A DNA stretch of 5,456 bases from Flavobacteriaceae bacterium (GTDB taxonomy: Bacteria; Bacteroidota; Bacteroidia; Flavobacteriales; Flavobacteriaceae): contig WGDF01000349.1 in NCBI GenBank assembly GCA_015493405.1, positions 1 to 5,456 on the forward strand, read 5' to 3'. The notes below the pieces were generated by a model, which saw only the letters and a program-made list of their open reading frames with translations, searched no databases and was not told the DNA's origin. Below, one piece after another: positions 1-5,456 of this stretch (its first letter is position 1; every line of letters starts with the position of its first letter). Made by a program: the position numbers and the translations under genes.

Positions 1-50
1 ACCATATTTTTAACGGTAATTTGATTGCTGCTGTCTTTGTCTGTTTTCAT
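1..50 (-). CDS. Start of a downstream gene, possibly a metal-binding (HMA-like) regulator; 3' truncated
   Basis: An ATG at 50, 11 bp after the stop of the small peptide ORF, opens a frame that runs off the left edge as MKTDKDSSNQITVKNMV. A short polar start followed by a beta-strand-like ITVKNMV recalls proteins with an HMA-like N-terminus that continues with CxxC or CxRC, including AraC-family regulators found next to copper efflux genes in Bacteroidota, and also CopZ-type chaperones (V-K-G-M-T-C). The cysteines that would decide this lie beyond the window, so function is inference only. An in-frame ATG at 104 would add 18 residues and overlap the peptide ORF; the ATG at 50 is preferred because it places the putative strand near the N-terminus. 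Same strand and tight spacing suggest it belongs to the operon. Confidence 0.45.
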   Translation of the reverse strand, partial: MKTDKDSSNQITVKNM

Positions 51-61
51 AGTTTTCAATA

Positions 62-109
62 TTATTTTTCTTTCATATCCACCCCACATTTGCCTTCTCC
101 GCATTTCAT
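62..109 (-). CDS. Possible 15-residue Cys-rich peptide (KCGEGKCG)
   Basis: A tiny ORF 17 bp after the adaptor stop codon encodes MKCGEGKCGVDMKEK and ends with TAA. An in-frame stop lies five codons upstream of its ATG, so it is not a simple extension of the adaptor, which is in another frame. The start is preceded by A-rich AAGAAAAAATAGAA, similar to the other weak start regions here. It has two Cys in a CGEGKCG spacing plus Met12, plausible thiol/thioether copper ligands. The motif resembles the EGKCG motif known from BufA/HvfA-type small metal-related peptides and KCGxGKCG tails of small Bacteroidota proteins (established only as a resemblance from memory). No modification enzymes are in view. 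It could be a real metal-binding peptide, a decayed remnant of a longer protein, or chance. Position in a copper-type efflux operon raises its plausibility. Confidence 0.4.
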   Translation of the reverse strand: MKCGEGKCGVDMKEK

Positions 110-126
110 TTCTATTTTTTCTTAGC

Positions 127-1476
127 TTACTTATCAGGTTTGGCTGTAGGTTTATTTATGTTCATTTTTTTCATTTCTTCGTCAGTCATTTTTTTACCGC
201 CGTGATGATGTCCGATAGATATTTTACCCCCTTCGGGGTTCATCATACTGGCTTTACCCAAGAGTTGTGCTGATGCATCGACTTTAAATACGCCATTGCG
301 GACGATTTCTTCCCCTTCTTGAAGTCCACTGATGACTACATCATAATCACCGGCTTCGGGACCTAAAATAATTTCTCGATAGACAAAGTTATTGCCATGT
401 TTCACATAAACTACAGAACGCTTACCGGTCCACAAAACAGCCGTTTTGGGAATCAGTAAGGCAGCTTTATTGTTGAGTTTGGTATGTACCCAGGCATTGA
501 CAAACATACCGGGTTTGAGTATCAGGTTTTTGTTAACTATTTCCACTCTGATTTTTGCCACTCGGGTTTGTGGATTGACAAATGGATCGACATAATCAAC
601 CGCGCCGGAGAATTCTTTACCCGGAACCGCTTCTACGCTAAAATTGACACGGTCGCCACGACGGATACGGTGCAAGTCGCTTTCATAAGCATCAAGCATA
701 ATCCAGAGTCGGTTTAGCGGGCTGATATCAAACATATTCTGACCTTCTTTGACATAGTTTCCTTCGGTAACATGCTGTTTTTGCACAAATCCGCTAACCG
801 GAGATAAGATTGGGAAACGCACGGCTACTGTCTTCATATTCTCTAATTGGTCAATTTGCACATCTGTTAATTCCCAAAGTTTGAGTTTATGACGCGCAGC
901 TTGGTATAGACCGGCTTGATTTATTTTATATTTGGCAGCATCCCATAATTCCTGTTGTGCCGTAATCAATTCAGGTGAATAGATTTCGGCTATTTTTTGT
1001 CCGCGAAAAACCTTTTGTCCTGCGAAATTGATATATAATTTCTCAAGACGGCCGCTAAAACGTGCGGTTAGTTTTTCGGTACGCCGTTCGTCTGTGTTTA
1101 TCGTACCTGATAAGCTGACACTTTGCTCCGGCACTGCTTTCCGAACAATGACAGTCTGAATCTGTGCCAGTTTAATTGCTTCGTCAGACAAAGCTACAGC
1201 ATTTGGGTCAGGTTGCCCGGTGGCTTTTTCTTGTTTAAGCGGAATTAAATCCATACCGCAAATGGGGCATTGTCCGGGGGCATCTTGACGGATTTGCGGG
1301 TGCATAGAGCACGTCCAAATCTGATGTTTTTCATGTTCATCCTTTTGTGTGCTTTGTCGGGGGATTGTATTTTTTTCTGTATTTCCGCTAACCAACCAAG
1401 CGCCGAGTATTAAACCGATAATCAAGGCCAAAACCGGTATAGAATATCTGTTTCGGACTAATTTATTTATATTCAT
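127..1476 (-). CDS. cusB: CusB-like periplasmic adaptor (membrane fusion protein) with heavy-metal-binding domain
   Basis: Periplasmic adaptor joining the RND pump to the outer-membrane channel, 449 residues. The ATG at 1476 was chosen: it lies 4 bp after the channel stop and directly precedes a membrane anchor. The frame runs on to a TTG at 1515, but that would overlap the channel gene by 35 bp. Domains: basic N-terminus and one membrane helix (about 11-30, no lipobox Cys, so a signal anchor); a heavy-metal-binding domain (53-80) with Cys56, Met58, His59, Cys70, Cys73 and Met75 in a TCSMHP...GQCPICGMDLIPL pattern; first barrel-sandwich half (about 121-168); helical hairpin starting YSPELITAQQELW (166-178) to about 212; second half SPVSGFVQKQHVTEGNYVKEG (225-245); beta-barrel (about 254-335); membrane-proximal domain to about 408. 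The tail holds GHHHGG (422-427) and Met430/435/438, possible extra metal ligands. The domain replaces the N-terminal methionine site of E. coli CusB. Cu/Ag is favoured but inferred. Confidence 0.95.
   Translation of the reverse strand: MNINKLVRNRYSIPVLALIIGLILGAWLVSGNTEKNTIPRQSTQKDEHEKHQIWTCSMHPQIRQDAPGQCPICGMDLIPLKQEKATGQPDPNAVALSDEAIKLAQIQTVIVRKAVPEQSVSLSGTINTDERRTEKLTARFSGRLEKLYINFAGQKVFRGQKIAEIYSPELITAQQELWDAAKYKINQAGLYQAARHKLKLWELTDVQIDQLENMKTVAVRFPILSPVSGFVQKQHVTEGNYVKEGQNMFDISPLNRLWIMLDAYESDLHRIRRGDRVNFSVEAVPGKEFSGAVDYVDPFVNPQTRVAKIRVEIVNKNLILKPGMFVNAWVHTKLNNKAALLIPKTAVLWTGKRSVVYVKHGNNFVYREIILGPEAGDYDVVISGLQEGEEIVRNGVFKVDASAQLLGKASMMNPEGGKISIGHHHGGKKMTDEEMKKMNINKPTAKPDK
1237..1320 (-). 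other. cusB: Heavy-metal-binding domain within the adaptor
   Basis: Residues 53-80 of the adaptor match the short YxCPMHP...PGxCPxCGMxL module found at the N-terminus of many CusB-type adaptors and some P-type ATPases. The candidate ligands Cys56, Met58, His59, Cys70, Cys73 and Met75 are all present. Ser57 stands where many members have Pro. It lies just outside the membrane anchor, linked by a charged stretch (about 32-51), so it would face the periplasm and could pass metal to the pump. No separate CusF-like chaperone gene is visible in the window. Confidence 0.88.
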
Positions 1477-1480
1477 AATT

Positions 1481-2728
1481 TTAATTTTTTGGGTTTTTAA
1501 TGTTATTTTTTCCAATTAGAAATTGTATTTCAGCTATTCTTTTTTGCAAATCACTCAATGCTTTTTCATATTGTATGGCGTATGTAATATATTGCCGTTC
1601 CATGCGCAGAATTTCTTCAAAATTTTTTGAGCCGTTTTCATATTGACTTTGCAATAAATCGGTTGCACGTCGAGCTAACTTTTTTTGCTGTTTGAATAAA
1701 GTAATACGCCTAATAGCATCTTCATAAGCAGCATAAGTGACCGAAAGCTTGGTATCTAAATCATTTTGAATACTTTTTTGAGTAGATAGATTGGCTTCCG
1801 TCAATAATTTATTTTCTTTAATTAAAGCCCGATATTTTTTTCGAAAAAGGGGGATGGTTATTCCGGCTTTTATGAGCAAAGCATCGTTAAAACCGGTTTT
1901 ATCGATAGCAGGTGTTCCTATATTGATATAATCTAATCCTATTAAAAATTTTGGCAAACCTGCTTTACGTGCCCATTCCTGTTTGGCTTTAAATTTTCGA
2001 CTTAAAAAATCCTGACGGATAAGCAAATGATTATGCGATAAATCTTTTTTTAAGGTTCTTAAATCAGGCAATAAGCTTTGGGGTAACGTGTTCGGCAAAT
2101 TGATTTGCAATGCCCTGTCAGTATTGATTAAATTTTTAAATTCCGTTTGTTTGGCCTGCCAAAGATCTTCTAATTGCATCAGCATATTCAGCGCTTGATT
2201 CAAGGCCATTTGTGCACGTATAACATCGATAACAGAGGTTTTTCCTATAGTGATTTTACGTTGCGCCAAAATTTGAAATCGTTTCAATAAATTGAGATTG
2301 TCTTTGGTTAAATCAATTTTTTGTTTCAAGAAATAGAGTTCATAATAGCTTTTACGCACTTCCTGAAATAAGCGCGATTCTACCTGATCAAACTGTTCAT
2401 AAGCAGCTTTTGCTTGAAAAATTTGCACTTTTCCAGCCGTTTTGAGTGTCCCAAACCAAGGAAACATTTGACTGGCAGACAATTTAAATTTTTGTGGCCC
2501 GGTTTTGGTCTCTACCGGTTTTATAAAATAGCCAAATGCTAATTGTGGATCCGGTAAACTCTTGACTTGAGGTATCTTCTCTAAAGTGGCTAAATAGCGT
2601 TTGAAAGCAGCTTTTAATTCCGGATTTTTTTGAGCTGCCGTATTCAGGTAAAAATTGAGGTCTTGTTGGCTATAAGTTTTTGTAAAAGCCAATAATATCA
2701 ATAGTAATAATTTCCTTTTAATTTTCAT
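1481..2728 (-). CDS. TolC-family outer-membrane efflux channel (CusC/CzcC-like)
   Basis: Outer-membrane exit duct of the metal efflux complex, predicted at 415 residues, the normal size for the family. I chose the ATG at 2728 because it gives a classical signal peptide (MKIKRKLLLLILLAF, likely cleaved near YSQ-QD at about residue 20). The frame stays open to a TTG at 2797, but that would add 23 residues ahead of the signal peptide. After cleavage come the two outer-membrane efflux protein repeats. The first begins with the CusC/CzcC hallmark SLPDPQLAFGYF (58-68), followed by long amphipathic helices rich in Gln, Lys and Leu (about 100-200). The second contains IGLDYINIG and ITIPLF (263-295), then helices ending with the repeat-2 signature YENGSKNFEEILRMERQY (363-380). 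No lipobox cysteine is present, unlike E. coli CusC, so membrane anchoring is probably by the barrel alone. It overlaps the pump gene and lies 4 bp before the adaptor gene. Metal specificity cannot be read from this subunit. Confidence 0.94.
   Translation of the reverse strand: MKIKRKLLLLILLAFTKTYSQQDLNFYLNTAAQKNPELKAAFKRYLATLEKIPQVKSLPDPQLAFGYFIKPVETKTGPQKFKLSASQMFPWFGTLKTAGKVQIFQAKAAYEQFDQVESRLFQEVRKSYYELYFLKQKIDLTKDNLNLLKRFQILAQRKITIGKTSVIDVIRAQMALNQALNMLMQLEDLWQAKQTEFKNLINTDRALQINLPNTLPQSLLPDLRTLKKDLSHNHLLIRQDFLSRKFKAKQEWARKAGLPKFLIGLDYINIGTPAIDKTGFNDALLIKAGITIPLFRKKYRALIKENKLLTEANLSTQKSIQNDLDTKLSVTYAAYEDAIRRITLFKQQKKLARRATDLLQSQYENGSKNFEEILRMERQYITYAIQYEKALSDLQKRIAEIQFLIGKNNIKNPKN
2718..2728 (-). 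other. Stop-start overlap of pump and channel genes
   Basis: Read on the minus strand, ATGAAAATTAA contains the start codon of the outer-membrane channel gene and, in another frame, the TAA that ends the pump gene, giving an 11 bp overlap. No good Shine-Dalgarno sequence precedes this ATG; upstream is AAAAAAAGATACAAA. Translational coupling with the pump gene is the likely way the channel gene is initiated (inference). Confidence 0.85.
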
Positions 2729-5456
2729 TTTGTATCTTTTTTTGAAGTCTTTTTTGAAGCAATATTTCTTGCCATAAGCTGTATAAAACCGGCACAATAA
2801 AAATGGTCAGCGTGGCGATGACCATACCACCAAAAATAGGAATGGCCATTGGAATCATAATATCCGATCCTTTTCCGGTGGAAGTCAACACAGGTAATAA
2901 TGCTATAATTGTTGTGGCTGTTGTCATAATGGCAGGGCGCACACGTTTTTTGCCTGCCAGCATAATTTTTTCACGGATTTCGGCTTTGCTTTGCGGTACT
3001 TTTTCATCCAAGAGTTGTTTGATGTAGGTGCTGATCAACACGCCATCATCTGTGGCGACTCCGAACAGGGCGATAAAACCCACCCAAACAGCCACGCTCA
3101 AATTAAAAGGTCTAATTTGGAATAAGCTTCGCAGATGAATATTGCCAAGATTAAAATCCATAAACCAGTTTTGACCATAAAGCCAAAGCATAATAAATCC
3201 ACCGGAAAAAGCAACAAAGATGCCGGAAAAAATAAGCAAAGCGCCTGTTGCAGAGCGGAATTGAAAATACAAAATCAAAAAGATAGCTAACAAAGCTAAG
3301 GGAATGACTAAGGTCAAACGTTTGGTTGCACGGATTTGATTTTCATAATTTCCCGTAAATTTGTAATGTACGCCTTCGGGTAATTGAAATTTCCCGGATT
3401 TATGTTGTTTATCCAAATATTTTTGAGCATTTTCTACGACATCAACTTCAGCATAACCGGGTTGTTTATCAAAAATAACATAACTGACCGGAAAGCTATT
3501 TTCACTTTTGATCATTTGGGGGCCGCGTATATAAACTATATCGGCTAAGTTTTTTAGGCGTACATATTGTCCGGCGGGCGTACTGACCAATAAATTTTTG
3601 ATGGCTTCGGGACTGTTACGGAAATCCCGGGCATAACGCATTCGAATAGGGTAGCGTTCGCGTCCCTCGACCGAATAGCTCAACGGCATGCCCCCAATAG
3701 AGGAAGCTATAAATTTCTGCAAGGTGCTGATTTGCAGACCATACCGCGCTATAGCATCACGATTGATGCGGATTTCTAAATAAGGTTTTCCGACTACGCG
3801 GTCTGCAAAAACACTTTTTTTGTTGACGCCCGGAACATTTTTTAATTGTTTTTCAAGGATAAAACCGGCTTTTTCAATCGTTTTGAGATCAGGACCGAAA
3901 ATCTTAATTCCCATAGGCGCGCGCATACCGGTAGCCAACATAATCAATCGGGTTTGAATCGGTTGTAATTTGGGCGCAGAGGTTAATCCGGGAATTTGCG
4001 TGCGTGCTACAATTTCATTCCAAATATCATCAGGGGAATGAATCTTATCTCGCCATTGGCGTAAGTATTGGCCATTAGAATCTGCAATAAGTTGTTTGAT
4101 ATTAATGGCTTTAAAACCATTTTTTGGATTGTAAGTTTTACCATTTTTTAAGATAAACGCACCATTTTTATTGGTTTTGAATCGTCTTTTCCGTCCTTTG
4201 GCATCTACGGCATATTCAGGTTTATAATTGATAACATTTTCAAACATAGAAATAGGTGCCGGATCCAAAGCCGAATGAACGCGTCCCCATTTGCCCACTA
4301 CTTCAGCTATTTCAGGAATGCTTTGAATATTTTTATCTAACAAAGCAATCACTTCCCGATTTTCTTCTACACCCGAATGAGGCATGGTGGTAGGCATCAG
4401 CAAAAAAGAGCCTTCATTGAGTGCGGGCATAAATTCTTTACCCATACCGGGGAATGTTTTTTCAAAGGATTGCCAAAAGCTTGTTTCTTGTATTGCATTG
4501 GGTATAAAACCGAATATTTTACCGGCACCTTGCCAAGCTAATAATCCCCATAATATAACGATAGACGGCAAAATCAAAAATTTGGCTTTATGATCCAAGG
4601 CCCAGCCTAAAATACGAGGATAAAAATAAATGATACCGGTCAAGAAACCCAAAATAACAGCAATCGTCAAAATAACAAATAAACTATTGCTCAATAAGGA
4701 ATGGGTAACCCCTAAAGGCAGCCATTGGCGAGAAAGATAGTACAATACAACTATCAAAATTAGGCTGACATTGATATAATCGACATATTTAGGTTTGCCT
4801 TTTCGAGTCCAATAGAATTGAAAGAAGTTGTTTACAGCTAGCAAGATAATGATGATACCGATAAAATAATGACCTAAAATAACTAATGATAATCCTAGTA
4901 TGCCGAGAATAATATTCACTATTTTCCGAATTTTTTCACGATTAAACCGGATAGAAAATACCAAATAGGATAACATTGGCAGGAAAATCACACCAATAAT
5001 CAGAGCGGATAGCATTACAAAAGTTTTGGTAAATGCCAAGGGACGAAACAACTTACCTTCGGCATCTTGCAAGGCAAAAACCGGCAGAAAACTGACAACG
5101 GTTGTTGCAATAGCTGTTAGCACTGCCGGTGCCACTTCGATAGTAGCTTGGTAAATGACTTGTTTCAGGGCTTTTCCTTGTGCACCTCTATTTTGAGGTA
5201 AGTCTTTGTGCCGGATTATGTTTTCTGTCACGACAATCCCTACATCTACCATGACCCCAATGGCGATGGCAATGCCTGATAAAGCCACTATATTAGCATC
5301 GACACCTAAATAGCGCATCGCTATGAAAGCCATTAAAACGCCTAAAGGAAGCAAAGTAGAGATTAAAAAAGAAGCTCTGAGATTAAAAACCAAAAGCAGC
5401 ACCACTAAAATGCTGATGAGAATTTCCATAGAAAGGGCTTCTTCCAGAGTGCCTAA
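2718..5456 (-). CDS. cusA: CusA/CzcA-family heavy-metal RND efflux pump, inner-membrane subunit (5' partial)
   Basis: This is the proton-driven inner-membrane pump of a tripartite metal exporter. The frame is open to the right edge, so the 912 visible residues are the C-terminal part. By alignment to remembered E. coli CusA about 330 N-terminal residues (TM1 to TM3 and the PN1/PN2 porter domains) are missing. Visible in order (residues counted from the edge): end of the first porter half and TM3 onward; the TM4 motif GIAIAIGVMVDVGIVVTEN with Asp71; LAFTKTFVML near 140-149; a hydrophobic insertion at about 172-282; the second porter half with TRLIML (Met506), SIGGMPL (Met590) and GPQMIKSEN (Met648); TM10 GVATDDG (Asp803, Asp804); and RPAIMT before TM11. 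The three methionines lie at or next to the Cu(I)/Ag(I) triad of CusA. The gene is AT-rich like its neighbours and ends inside the start of the next gene. Family assignment is very secure. The metal (Cu/Ag rather than Zn/Co/Cd) is inferred. Confidence 0.96.
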   Translation of the reverse strand, partial: LGTLEEALSMEILISILVVLLLVFNLRASFLISTLLPLGVLMAFIAMRYLGVDANIVALSGIAIAIGVMVDVGIVVTENIIRHKDLPQNRGAQGKALKQVIYQATIEVAPAVLTAIATTVVSFLPVFALQDAEGKLFRPLAFTKTFVMLSALIIGVIFLPMLSYLVFSIRFNREKIRKIVNIILGILGLSLVILGHYFIGIIIILLAVNNFFQFYWTRKGKPKYVDYINVSLILIVVLYYLSRQWLPLGVTHSLLSNSLFVILTIAVILGFLTGIIYFYPRILGWALDHKAKFLILPSIVILWGLLAWQGAGKIFGFIPNAIQETSFWQSFEKTFPGMGKEFMPALNEGSFLLMPTTMPHSGVEENREVIALLDKNIQSIPEIAEVVGKWGRVHSALDPAPISMFENVINYKPEYAVDAKGRKRRFKTNKNGAFILKNGKTYNPKNGFKAINIKQLIADSNGQYLRQWRDKIHSPDDIWNEIVARTQIPGLTSAPKLQPIQTRLIMLATGMRAPMGIKIFGPDLKTIEKAGFILEKQLKNVPGVNKKSVFADRVVGKPYLEIRINRDAIARYGLQISTLQKFIASSIGGMPLSYSVEGRERYPIRMRYARDFRNSPEAIKNLLVSTPAGQYVRLKNLADIVYIRGPQMIKSENSFPVSYVIFDKQPGYAEVDVVENAQKYLDKQHKSGKFQLPEGVHYKFTGNYENQIRATKRLTLVIPLALLAIFLILYFQFRSATGALLIFSGIFVAFSGGFIMLWLYGQNWFMDFNLGNIHLRSLFQIRPFNLSVAVWVGFIALFGVATDDGVLISTYIKQLLDEKVPQSKAEIREKIMLAGKKRVRPAIMTTATTIIALLPVLTSTGKGSDIMIPMAIPIFGGMVIATLTIFIVPVLYSLWQEILLQKRLQKKIQNEN

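Noticed and set aside
1..126. Rho-independent terminator or promoter after the adaptor gene
   Set aside because: There are A/T runs but no GC-rich inverted repeat before them, and no convincing -33/-7 Bacteroidota promoter pair was seen.
62..129. Peptide KCGEGKCG as a frameshifted C-terminal end of the adaptor
   Set aside because: The two frames differ, and stop codons stand between them in both (TAA at 127-129 and TAG shortly after in the adaptor frame; TAA five codons before the ATG in the peptide frame), so one sequencing error would not join them. A relic from older decay remains possible.
25..273. Plus-strand ORF of 82 codons across the left end
   Set aside because: It starts from TTG, is antisense to the adaptor's 3' end and the downstream ORFs, and its Phe-rich sequence is what reversed A-rich and Lys-rich coding produces.
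484..717. Plus-strand ORF opposite the adaptor gene
   Set aside because: It lies wholly within the conserved adaptor coding region, has no recognisable motif and no start signal.
1477..1515. Longer adaptor start at 1515 (13 extra residues)
   Set aside because: The codon is TTG, it would overlap the channel gene by 35 bp, and the extra residues are Lys-rich without homology-like features; the ATG at 1476 fits the spacing and the membrane anchor.
2729..2797. Longer channel start at 2797 (23 extra residues)
   Set aside because: The codon is TTG and the extension would bury the obvious signal peptide; the ATG at 2728 gives a standard stop-start overlap.
2803..3027. Plus-strand ORFs opposite the pump gene (also 4384-4593)
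   Set aside because: Both are complementary-strand shadows of conserved pump segments, with no independent features.
2718..5456. Annotation of the pump as a CzcA (Zn/Co/Cd) exporter
   Set aside because: The acidic residue in TM10 (GVATDDG rather than the VLNG of CzcA) and Met residues at the triad positions fit the CusA branch better, although specificity is not proven.

Overview
The window carries part of one operon, all read on the minus strand from right to left. It encodes a heavy-metal efflux system of the RND (CusCBA/CzcCBA) type. In transcription order the genes are: the 3' three quarters of a CusA-like inner-membrane pump (2718-5456, its 5' end beyond the right edge); a TolC-family outer-membrane channel (1481-2728); a CusB-like periplasmic adaptor with an N-terminal heavy-metal-binding domain (127-1476); a possible 15-residue Cys-rich peptide (62-109); and the first 16-17 codons of another gene that leaves the left edge (1-50). 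The pump and channel genes overlap by 11 bp. The channel and adaptor genes are 4 bp apart. There is no stretch of 300 bases without a gene, and I see no internal promoter or terminator, so one polycistronic transcript is likely.

The organism is probably a member of the Bacteroidota. The gene order A-C-B, the CusA variant with extra membrane helices and periplasmic insertions, the adaptor with a TCSMHP...CPICGM domain, AT-rich start regions without clear Shine-Dalgarno sequences, and moderate AT richness all fit that phylum as I remember it. This is inference from sequence style, not a database match.

The three proteins would form a tripartite pump spanning both membranes. The adaptor would capture metal in the periplasm and link the proton-driven CusA trimer to the outer-membrane channel. 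Methionines at or near the periplasmic triad of E. coli CusA favour Cu(I)/Ag(I). However, parts of the intramembrane methionine relay and the relay lysine of E. coli CusA are not conserved, so specificity is less certain than the annotation name suggests.

The least explained part is the left end. There a tiny KCGEGKCG peptide ORF sits between the adaptor and a truncated ORF whose start (ITVKNMV) resembles the metal-binding N-terminus of some Bacteroidota regulators or HMA-like proteins. Both are candidates for extra copper-handling or sensing parts of the operon.
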